NCBI GenBank assembly: GCA_964420835.1
Contig: CAYQUO010000018.1
Coordinates: forward strand, 7,380 to 71,379
Length of the DNA stretch: 64,000 nt
Reading direction: 5' to 3'
Source of the DNA: CAYQUO01 sp964420835
Lineage (GTDB): Bacteria; Chloroflexota; Anaerolineae; Anaerolineales; Anaerolineaceae
Under the pieces are notes generated by a model. The model ran no database searches, was not told the DNA's origin, and saw nothing but the letters and a program-made list of their open reading frames with translations. How positions within the stretch are numbered: position 1 is the first letter of the stretch; each line of letters starts with the position of its first letter. Shown here in pieces: positions 55,483 to 64,000 of this stretch. Position numbers and translations under genes: made by a program.

Positions 55483-55860
55483 ATGACGAAAGAGTTCTAT
55501 ACAGAAAAGGACATTGAAGACCTGGCGGCACGCGGGGTGATGTCTTTGCAGGTAACGGAAAACGTGGTGTTGACCGACCTGGCCTACGAACGGGCCAAAG
55601 CCCTGGGCGTTGCACTGGTGGAATGTGCGGATAACCCGCCGGCGGCGCCGGTGCGACCCTACCTGAGCGGCGGCAGCCCGGCAAACAGCCAGGCATTGCA
55701 TTCCACAGAAAATGCCGCGCCATTGGCCGCTGAATTGGAACCGAAGGACCTTCGGGAGCGCATTCGCAGCGCGGTGAACGCTCGCCTGGGCAACGCGGTG
55801 GATCCAACGGTGTTGGAGACGATCATCAACCGGGTGTTGGCAGGTACGGGGATCAAGTAG
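55483..55860 (+). CDS. Small microcompartment-associated protein with C-terminal encapsulation-type helix
   Basis: 125 residues. The N-terminal part (FYTEKDIEDLAARGVMSLQV, then VVLTDLAYERAKALGVALVE) resembles a small domain found at the start of several microcompartment cargo proteins. A Pro/Ser/Ala linker spans about 49-80. The C-terminus has two helices, LRERIRSAVNARLG and VDPTVLETIINRVLAG; the last is amphipathic, like the encapsulation peptides of the other cargo. I infer an adaptor or scaffold linking cargo to shell. Function unproven. Confidence 0.7.
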   Translation: MTKEFYTEKDIEDLAARGVMSLQVTENVVLTDLAYERAKALGVALVECADNPPAAPVRPYLSGGSPANSQALHSTENAAPLAAELEPKDLRERIRSAVNARLGNAVDPTVLETIINRVLAGTGIK

Positions 55861-55865
55861 GGCAT

Positions 55866-56186
55866 ATGCAGTTGGGACGGGTGAAGGGCACGGCGGTCTG
55901 CACGCTCAAGGTAGAAGGCCTTGAGGGCATCAAGTTGCTGGTTGTGCAACCGCTGAACAAGCGCTTGGAGCCGATGGGCACATTGCAGGTGGCAGCGGAT
56001 GTGGTGCAGGCAGGCCCGGGGGACCTGTGCGTGATGGTGCGCGCCCGCGAGGCATCGCTGGCCATGCCGGAGATCAAGTTCGTGCCGGTGGACCTGGCGC
56101 TGGTGGGGATCGTGGATGAAATGGAAGTGAAGGAAGATGGTGAGTTCAACATTGCCCTGCGGCAGGGCTGGAATCGCTACACATAG
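55866..56186 (+). CDS. eutN: Microcompartment pentamer shell protein (BMC-P), copy 2
   Basis: 106 residues. MQLGRVKGTAVCTLKVEGLEGIKLLVVQPL and the later LALVGIVDEMEV match EutN/CcmL. It is the most divergent of the three copies: it lacks the usual GVGD turn's neighbours and has AGPGDLCVMVRARE instead. It overlaps no neighbour and starts 5 nt after the adaptor-like gene. Confidence 0.88.
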   Translation: MQLGRVKGTAVCTLKVEGLEGIKLLVVQPLNKRLEPMGTLQVAADVVQAGPGDLCVMVRAREASLAMPEIKFVPVDLALVGIVDEMEVKEDGEFNIALRQGWNRYT

Positions 56187-56198
56187 GGGAAACAAGCG

Positions 56199-56477
56199 AT
56201 GATCCTGGCCAAGGTGGTTGGAACGGTGGTGACGACAATCAGTCACCCGCACTACAAGGGCAGGCGGCTGCTGGTGGTACAGCCAATGGCGGCACCGGGG
56301 GAGGCGCCGGATGACGATTTCATCGCCCTGGATAACACGCAGGCAGGCATGGGAGACACGGTGCTGATCAACCGGGAGGGAAACGGAGCCCGGCAGATGC
56401 TGGGCAACCCGGACGCCTGTGTGATCTCGGTGATCTGCGGGATCGTGGACGCGGTGTACCTGGAAGAGGCCCGGTAA
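56199..56477 (+). CDS. eutN: Microcompartment pentamer shell protein (BMC-P), copy 3
   Basis: 92 residues. MILAKVVGTVVTTISHPHYKG, LLVVQPM, ALDNTQAGMGDTVLINREGN and the closing CGIVDAVYLE match EutN/CcmL and resemble copy 1 closely. It is the last gene of the operon and is followed by a terminator. Three distinct pentamer proteins in one operon is a feature of several metabolosome types. Confidence 0.92.
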   Translation: MILAKVVGTVVTTISHPHYKGRRLLVVQPMAAPGEAPDDDFIALDNTQAGMGDTVLINREGNGARQMLGNPDACVISVICGIVDAVYLEEAR

Positions 56478-56519
56478 TATTTTTCCCACAGCAACATCAA
56501 CCAATAAGGATACTGGAAA

Positions 56520-56545
56520 CGCCCCGGGGAAGGGGTGTTTTATTA
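56520..56545 (+). terminator. Terminator of the microcompartment operon
   Basis: CGCCCC (56520-56525) pairs with GGGGTG (56532-56537) around GGGGAA, followed by TTTTATT. Confidence 0.7.
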
Positions 56546-56550
56546 TGTGA

Positions 56551-56581
56551 GGGAATATTCGTTTTCGTTTTTTCGTTTTTC
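56551..56581 (+). repeat. 31-bp dispersed repeat, copy B
   Basis: Identical over 31 bases to the minus strand at 31471-31501. It lies directly after the microcompartment operon terminator. The 270 nt from here to the VOC gene are AT-rich; a 77-codon open frame across them has no recognisable features. Confidence 0.8.
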
Positions 56582-56848
56582 TGATGAATTCATGATTTGT
56601 CCTTTTAATGGCTCGTGGTGTGATGGTTCACCAGGAAAAAAAGGTTGGCTGGAATCCCTTTGGCAATATTATAGCATAGATGTTCTAATTAAACCAGCAT
56701 TCATTCAAAGTGTTTTCCGCCGAATAGAAGATAATACCAAAATCCGGCTAAATGCATATAAAGAGTAAAATGGAATAAAAAAGAAAATTGATGTCAATCG
56801 ATCAATAGGCTGTGAGGAATCGATACTTAAATTTAAAGAAGGAACACA

Positions 56849-57178
56849 ATGAAATACAACCACCTGGGAATCCCAACGACGGCACACTTTGAGGGAGAAA
56901 TTGACCTGCCGCATCTGAAAATGACGGTAAGTGATCATATGAACAACATCTTTGGCATTCAGTGGCAGCGATATTGGCCGGATGCTCCATATCCAGACCT
57001 CGTAAAAACCATTGCTCACGTTGCCTTCGAAGTAGATGACCTCGAAGCCGCCATGGACGGGCAAAAAGTAATTATTCAACCCAACAGCCCCAGTGAGGGC
57101 TTGATGGTGGCCTTTATCGAAGTTAATGGCGCACCGGTTGAGCTAATGCAGTTTGACCGGGCGGGTGATGGAGGTTAG
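56849..57178 (+). CDS. VOC-family (glyoxalase-like) protein
   Basis: 109 residues. MKYNHLGIPT at the start and TIAHVAFEVDDLEAAMDGQK plus VAFIEVNGAPVELMQF at the end fit a single vicinal-oxygen-chelate unit; His5 and Glu near residue 98 are potential metal ligands. Homologues include dioxygenases, isomerases and resistance proteins, so the reaction is open. GAAGGAA precedes the ATG. It converges with and overlaps the end of the next gene by four bases. Confidence 0.75.
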   Translation: MKYNHLGIPTTAHFEGEIDLPHLKMTVSDHMNNIFGIQWQRYWPDAPYPDLVKTIAHVAFEVDDLEAAMDGQKVIIQPNSPSEGLMVAFIEVNGAPVELMQFDRAGDGG

Positions 57179-58566
57179 TTGAAGCGGAAATAGTCTTCGA
57201 AGTTGACCTGCCAGCCATCCGGGAAGAACTGGCCGGAGAAGCGTTTTTGGGTATAGCGGCCCTTGTAACGGCCGGCGGCGATGGCCTTAAGGGCTTCAAT
57301 GAAGGCGTCGACATCGCTGGTATCGTTGTAGAGGGCGAATGAACAGCGCACCATGCCGGGAACCTGGCTGCGGTCATTGGCGAGGATGGAGGTGCGCACC
57401 TGTTCGGCTTGCTGCTCATCCACGTGCATGAGGCTGAGCAGGTAGGGGTGGGCGCAGAAACACCCATTGCGGACGCCGATGCCAAACTCGTAGCCGAGAA
57501 TGGCCGCCAGGAGGTAATGGGAAAGGCCTTCAAGGTTAAGCGGGATGACACCCAGCCGGTCTGCGGCGTGGAGTGGATCCGTGCTTCCATAGATGTGTAT
57601 GCCGGGAACTTCGGACAGGCGCTGGAGGGCGTGGCGGGTGAGGTGGGCTTCGTGGGTGGCGACCTCGTCCATGCCGATGGACTGCAGGAAGGTTATTGCG
57701 GCAGCCAGGGCGACGGCTCCAATCACATTGGGGCTGCCAGCCTCATCCCTGTCCGGCGGGGCGGACCACTCGACGCGGTCGAGGGTGACGATCTCCACCT
57801 CGCCGCCGCCGAGCAGGTCGGGGTCACCCGAGGCAAAGGTATCGCGGCGTCCGATGAGGGCGCCGGTGCCGAGGGGGGCGTACATCTTATGGGCGGAAAT
57901 GAAAACGTAATCCAGGTGGGATGGGTCGTCCAGTGGGAGCATTTGGATGCGGCGGTGGGGAGCGAGCTGGGCGCAGTCGACGGCGATGCGGGCACCGGCA
58001 GCATGGGCTTTTGCGGCCAGGCGATGGATGGGGTTGATGTAGCCGGTGACATTGCTGGCGCCGGTGATGGCGACCAGGGCAACACGATGGCGATGGTTAT
58101 GCAGACAGCGGTCAAAATCCTCTTCATCCAGGCAGCCATCGGGCTTGAGACCCACGTGCACCACGTTGGCCACCGCCCGCCAGGGAAGATCGTTTGAATG
58201 GTGCTCCATGGTGCTGAGGATCACCGTGTCGCGTTCCTTTGTAAATGGGAAGCGACGAGCCAGTTTATTGGAGGCCTCGGTGGTGTTCTTGCCGAAGATG
58301 CAGACGTGTTCGGCCGGGTCGGCGCCGACGAACTCCAGCACCCGGCTGCGGGATTGTTCATAATAGTGGGTGGAGAGCAGGCTTTTAAAACCAGTTCCCC
58401 GGTGGACACTGCTGTAATATTCCATAAAACCATTGACAGCCTCCCGGACGCACTTCAATGGCGGGGTTGAGGCTGCGTTATCAAGATTGATATAACGCCG
58501 CCTGGAGCCATCGAGGAGCGGAACCTGGATGTCTGAACCAACGAACTCATTGTGGAAGGATTTCAT
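57175..58566 (-). CDS. Aminotransferase class V (cysteine desulfurase/selenocysteine-lyase-like)
   Basis: 463 residues. YINLDNAASTPPL at the start, GKNTTEASNKLA, TMEHHSNDLPWR (PLP-stacking His), VDCAQLAPHR and the PLP lysine in FISAHKMYAPLGTG match SufS/Csd enzymes. The Cys in GVRNGCFCAHPYL is at the catalytic position. It would release sulfur or selenium from (seleno)cysteine, or act on a related amino acid. The C-terminus is longer than SufS by about 50 residues. The ATG at 58566 starts the conserved region; the longer frame upstream is spurious. No suf genes adjacent. Confidence 0.85.
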   Translation of the reverse strand: MKSFHNEFVGSDIQVPLLDGSRRRYINLDNAASTPPLKCVREAVNGFMEYYSSVHRGTGFKSLLSTHYYEQSRSRVLEFVGADPAEHVCIFGKNTTEASNKLARRFPFTKERDTVILSTMEHHSNDLPWRAVANVVHVGLKPDGCLDEEDFDRCLHNHRHRVALVAITGASNVTGYINPIHRLAAKAHAAGARIAVDCAQLAPHRRIQMLPLDDPSHLDYVFISAHKMYAPLGTGALIGRRDTFASGDPDLLGGGEVEIVTLDRVEWSAPPDRDEAGSPNVIGAVALAAAITFLQSIGMDEVATHEAHLTRHALQRLSEVPGIHIYGSTDPLHAADRLGVIPLNLEGLSHYLLAAILGYEFGIGVRNGCFCAHPYLLSLMHVDEQQAEQVRTSILANDRSQVPGMVRCSFALYNDTSDVDAFIEALKAIAAGRYKGRYTQKRFSGQFFPDGWQVNFEDYFRFN

Positions 58567-58811
58567 GAATGCACCACCAGGAATGATCTCATGCGTAAAT
58601 ACTGCTCCTTTGAATCCCTGAATTAAACGCCTTTTCGGATGATACTCCTTTTGGCCGGTTCGAAACGGGCAGGCAATCCAACAACTTGATGGATGCAAAA
58701 CTCCCGCTGCCCTTGATGAATAAAAAACAGGGGTATTATACAGGATGAGGGGAAGAATGGCAAAACGGCAAGGTGTCGGGCACGAGGGGTGAAGGGGGTT
58801 TTTCTCCGGTC
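58567..58811. other. Intergenic region, no gene
   Basis: About 245 nt between two minus-strand genes. A TATAAT on the minus strand near 58736-58741 (TATTATAC) could be the -10 for the class V aminotransferase gene. Nothing else seen. Confidence 0.4.
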
Positions 58812-59509
58812 TCACCAAATGCCGGGAAAAAGACGCCAGCGAACCCGCCCGGCATACTCCCGGTAACCTAGAAGGCGCTCCTGCAGGGTGCGGTCCTCCT
58901 TGGCGGTGCGGATGACCAGAACCACCGACAGGAGAATTGCGGGGATGAAAGCCCATGGGGAATTCAACAGGAAGGGAGTGGCAAGGTAGGACAACAAGCC
59001 CCCGATGTACCCCGGGTGGCGAAGAAACCGGTACGGCCCGGTTGAAACGACGTAGTGACCCCGATCGGTTTGAATGCGCACCACTCCGGAAAAGAAGCGG
59101 TTTTCAGCCAGAGCCCAGGCGCCGAGAACATAGCCGGCGACGAACACGACGAGCGCGAGAGACCTGATCGAAAGACTGAACGGGCCCAGGCCCGGATGAG
59201 CATTTCCAGGCCGGCAACAAGAGGGATCAGGCTGCCCCCCAAACCGATGAGCGGAGCTAGGAGTTTATCCCAAGGTTCGGCATCCTGATGGCGGGCGAAT
59301 TGGGCCCGCTCGGAAAGCAGGTCGGGGTGGCGGCGGACGGCAAGCAGCCGGCTGACGATGGAGCCCAAAATGGTGAGGGCGGCGTAAACCCAGGCCTCCC
59401 ACCAGCCCCAGCGGCGGGAGATCAAGAGGGGGAGGAAAGGGATGATCAGGATATAAAATGCCATCCGCAGGATGACGGAGGGTGCCAACAACTTCTGCTG
59501 ACCGCTCAA
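58812..59509 (-). pseudogene. Isoprenylcysteine-carboxyl-methyltransferase-like membrane protein, frameshifted
   Basis: The first frame (ATG 59509) gives MSGQQKLLAPSVILRMAFYI, membrane segments and DAEPWDKLLAPLIGLGGSLI up to VAGLEMLIRAW. The true continuation is in another frame: PFSLSIRSLALVVFVAGYVL, ENRFFSGVVRIQTDRGHYVV, GPYRFLRHPGYIGGLLSYLA and a normal C-terminus at 58812. RHPxY and ENRFFS are ICMT-family hallmarks. The switch lies near 59175-59205 and needs one inserted or two deleted bases. Either a real mutation or a sequence error. Confidence 0.8.
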
Positions 59510-59690
59510 GAAACACCTCCAAATTTGCCAAGGTACAATGAACAGGCCAGGACCTTATAATCTAATGACCTGATACAAGTATTTGGCAGAAGGGAACATG
59601 GATAACCCGTGAACAGGTTGGTTTTGTCTGATACCTTTCTAACATTCCTCTTACATCCTTCCAACACTTAACGATTATGCTTCCATGAGC

Positions 59691-59710
59691 GAGGGTGCGA
59701 AAAGACCCTC
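59691..59710 (+). promoter_or_regulatory. Hairpin in the clpB leader
   Basis: GAGGGT/ACCCTC stem around an 8-nt loop, 27 nt before the ATG. GGAGG at 59728-59732 is the ribosome-binding site. No CIRCE inverted repeat was found. TATAAT near 59556 may be the -10. Confidence 0.4.
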
Positions 59711-59737
59711 ATTTGAACATGTGAACCGGAGGCGGCC

Positions 59738-62314
<2,577 letters not shown>

Positions 62315-62402
62315 ACCAGGATATTTGATTTTCCCTCCGACCATTGGCCAGGGAGAGGAGCGGAGGTGACATACTTCCACTCCTGCGCTGATCCAAAAAA
62401 GT

Positions 62403-62432
62403 GAGCCTTCCGGTTATCCGGAAGGCTCTTTT
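62403..62432 (+). terminator. Intrinsic terminator after clpB
   Basis: GAGCCTTCCGG pairs perfectly with CCGGAAGGCTC (11 bp, TTAT loop), followed by TTTT. Confidence 0.92.
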
Positions 62433-62506
62433 GGTTGGGGCGGACGGTCCTCTTCCATTGCAGCCAGAGGCCTAGGAGGAAAAGACAACCAACGACAAGG
62501 CTGATA

Positions 62507-62528
62507 GGCTGCCGGTTAACCGGCAGCC
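62507..62528. repeat. Perfect 22-bp palindrome
   Basis: GGCTGCCGGTT/AACCGGCAGCC between the clpB terminator and the end of the minus-strand lipoprotein gene. It lacks a T tract on either side. It may be a weak terminator for the minus-strand gene or a protein-binding site. Confidence 0.5.
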
Positions 62529-62656
62529 GCCTTGCCAAGCCAGGGTTATTGCGGGCGGGTGGGGCAAACAGTTACACCGGCGGCTGGGCCGGAGGCGTTG
62601 AGGTAATAAAGGAGCGCCTGTTGGAGCCGCAGATCGCCGGACAATTGCATGGCCCA

Positions 62657-63694
62657 TTACCAAATTATGATTGGTTGGGTTGGAACAGGAACAGGAACAC
62701 CAGTCGGTCCTGCTTCGACCACCGGTGGGAGGTATTCGCAGAGCCCGGGTTCTCCGCCCACCGGCGTGTAGTTGTAGGGTGCGATGCAGGTGTTGTCGTA
62801 GGCGTAGAATGCCTTCAGCGGGTAATACGGGCTGGCTTTCTCGGCAGAGCCGGCCTCTTCAATGGTGAAGCGGTCGTTGGGGTCGAAATTGATGTTGTCC
62901 TTGAGGAGGCTATCGGCAAAGGCGCGCCAGTTGAACTTTTGGTACTCCTGGAACAGGCTGCGATGGAGAGCGAACTCGATGCGGGTGTCGATGAGCGGGT
63001 CCATGCGTGCCCAGCCCAGGTCCGGGTTGTCGCCCTGGCCGGCCTGGAAGAGCAGGGCCTCGTAGCCATCCCCGCTGCCGGCGGGCGGGTCGCTTTTTAC
63101 GGCTGTTTCGCCGCCAACGGTTTCATTGGCATCCTCCCATACCTGAACCCCTTCCTGGCTCCATTGACCGGTAAGAACGCCAGTGGAGATGATGAGGATA
63201 TCTCCGCGGCTGTCGAGGTCGGTGTCGATTTCGATCCCATAGGCCGGGAATCCATCCTGGGAATCCTTGGGGCTGCCGATGAGGCGGATCATGAAATAGG
63301 CGAAGGGCTTTCCCCAGACCATGTTGGCTTCAGCAATATCGAGGTAGGGGAGATAGGTCATATCCTGGGTAAAGGGCCGCTCAAGGCGCCCATTGGTGAA
63401 ATCGTCGCCACCATAGGCGCGTTTTTGTGAGGCGTATTCCTTGGTGACCTGGTCGTGGACCACCTGGGCCTTGCCGCCGGCGCGACTTGGGATATCGACA
63501 TGTTCGACCTGTTGGGGAGCAGATTCCAGGGTTGGGGGAATTTCGGTGGACAAGGGCTGTGAAGTGGCGTTGAGGGGCTGGACTGGTGCAGGGGCTTCTG
63601 TTGACTGCCTGGGAGCCTGGGGTTTATTGCATGCCAGGCTGATCAGCAGGAGGGCGGCAAATATATAAAACAGGGACAATTTGCGGGTCTTCAT
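62657..63694 (-). CDS. Secreted lipoprotein, unknown function
   Basis: 345 residues. The signal peptide has lipobox LISLAC. A Pro/Thr/Ala linker runs to about 65, then a beta-rich domain with IEIDTDLDSRGDILIIS, a pattern seen in proteins with a DOMON- or 'PPC'-like sandwich. Two Cys near the C-terminus (DNTCIAPYN, GLCEYLPP) may pair, and a Pro-rich tail follows. No family firmly recognised. It stands alone, facing clpB. Confidence 0.72.
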   Translation of the reverse strand: MKTRKLSLFYIFAALLLISLACNKPQAPRQSTEAPAPVQPLNATSQPLSTEIPPTLESAPQQVEHVDIPSRAGGKAQVVHDQVTKEYASQKRAYGGDDFTNGRLERPFTQDMTYLPYLDIAEANMVWGKPFAYFMIRLIGSPKDSQDGFPAYGIEIDTDLDSRGDILIISTGVLTGQWSQEGVQVWEDANETVGGETAVKSDPPAGSGDGYEALLFQAGQGDNPDLGWARMDPLIDTRIEFALHRSLFQEYQKFNWRAFADSLLKDNINFDPNDRFTIEEAGSAEKASPYYPLKAFYAYDNTCIAPYNYTPVGGEPGLCEYLPPVVEAGPTGVPVPVPTQPIIIW

Positions 63695-64000
63695 CAGGCT
63701 CCACCTTAATAAAACCCATTTCAGGCCTAAAAAACCGGGTGGATAGAACCCTTCCGATGAGAGAATTGTATTACGCCCGAATCTCCTGATTACCTAATCG
63801 GCCTCTCCGGGCCGGCGTCCATTCCCAATCCCCTTCCGTGGTGATCCCAGCCCGGTGAAACCCGATCGGGGGAATTCGGACAATGAATATGATGATTAAC
63901 TTATTATAGGAAGCACAATGGGAAAAGTCAATTGCCTGGAGGACAGTTGTTACAGTCACAAAAGTCCATAGAAAAGGTAGAAAATAGAGAGAGTTCCAGT
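63695..64000. other. Right-edge intergenic sequence, no gene seen
   Basis: About 300 nt, AT-rich toward the end. It should hold the promoter of the lipoprotein gene to its left. A 62-codon minus-strand open frame has no support. Confidence 0.4.

Noticed and set aside
56582..56768. 77-codon open frame after the microcompartment terminator
   Set aside because: AT-rich, includes the dispersed repeat, no ribosome-binding site and no recognisable motif.
59560..59737. CIRCE/HrcA operator before clpB
   Set aside because: No TTAGCACTC/GAGTGCTAA inverted repeat found.

Overview
The window is GC-rich and almost fully coding. It reads as a chromosome segment of a Chloroflexota bacterium, most like an Anaerolineae member. 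This is an inference from the many lipoproteins with long Pro/Thr 'TPTPT' linkers, two DUF3048 lipoproteins, -10 boxes lying directly in front of start codons, ATGA-type overlaps and high GC. No database search was possible. No rRNA, tRNA, CRISPR array, insertion sequence or prophage was recognised.

Layout. 1-3.6 kb (minus): DUF389-like membrane protein with a C-terminal SH3b start (cut by the window edge), HAD-type protein, NUDIX hydrolase, anti-sigma factor, ECF sigma factor. 3.8-5.9 kb: mntP and a DUF3048 lipoprotein. 6.0-8.6 kb (minus): PlsC-like acyltransferase and two tandem lipid kinases. 9.1-12.9 kb: a second DUF3048 lipoprotein and a secreted beta-helix/thrombospondin-type-3 protein behind a long structured leader. 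13.1-22.7 kb (all minus): an envelope-heavy run with a tandem DsbA-like protein, an M48 peptidase split by an in-frame TAA, lipoproteins, a large GT-C-like membrane protein, threonine aldolase and a BMP-like lipoprotein. 23-31 kb: tyrosine phosphatase, NERD-helicase, HtrA protease, TIR membrane protein, MgtC/DUF4010 protein and a frameshifted small gene. 31.6-37.4 kb: ftsK, rsmE, rsmI, lipA, nucleoside phosphorylase. 37.4-43.7 kb (minus): SH3 lipoprotein, DNA-alkylation-repair HEAT protein, second GT-C-like protein, orphan DNA methyltransferase, PII-like protein, CPA2 antiporter. 43.7-44.5 kb: no gene recognised. 44.5-49.2 kb (minus): LLM oxidoreductase, an OsmC-like gene with an in-frame TGA, homocysteine S-methyltransferase, VWA protein, MerR regulator.

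The main system, 49.3-56.5 kb, is a bacterial microcompartment (BMC) locus. A divergent GntR/UTRA regulator faces an operon for an RpiB-like isomerase, DeoC aldolase, a pentamer shell protein, CoA-acylating aldehyde dehydrogenase, a hexamer shell protein, an EutJ-like Hsp70 relative, a BMC-T shell protein, a small adaptor-like protein and two further pentamer proteins, ended by a hairpin terminator. The content matches what I recall as sugar-phosphate-utilising (SPU) BMCs: deoxyribose-5-phosphate is cleaved to glyceraldehyde-3-phosphate and acetaldehyde, and acetaldehyde is converted to acetyl-CoA inside the shell. Four proteins carry amphipathic helices joined by flexible linkers, the usual form of encapsulation peptides. 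A nucleoside phosphorylase at 36.6 kb could feed deoxyribose phosphate into it.

The second notable point is the OsmC-like gene at 45.6-46.1 kb. Its in-frame TGA sits exactly at the first catalytic cysteine and is followed by a hairpin that fits the bacterial SECIS pattern, so it is a selenoprotein candidate. Three other genes in the window are broken (one TAA, two frameshifts), so sequence error or decay must be excluded. 56.8-63.7 kb holds a VOC protein, a cysteine-desulfurase-like enzyme, a frameshifted ICMT-like methyltransferase, clpB and a lipoprotein.
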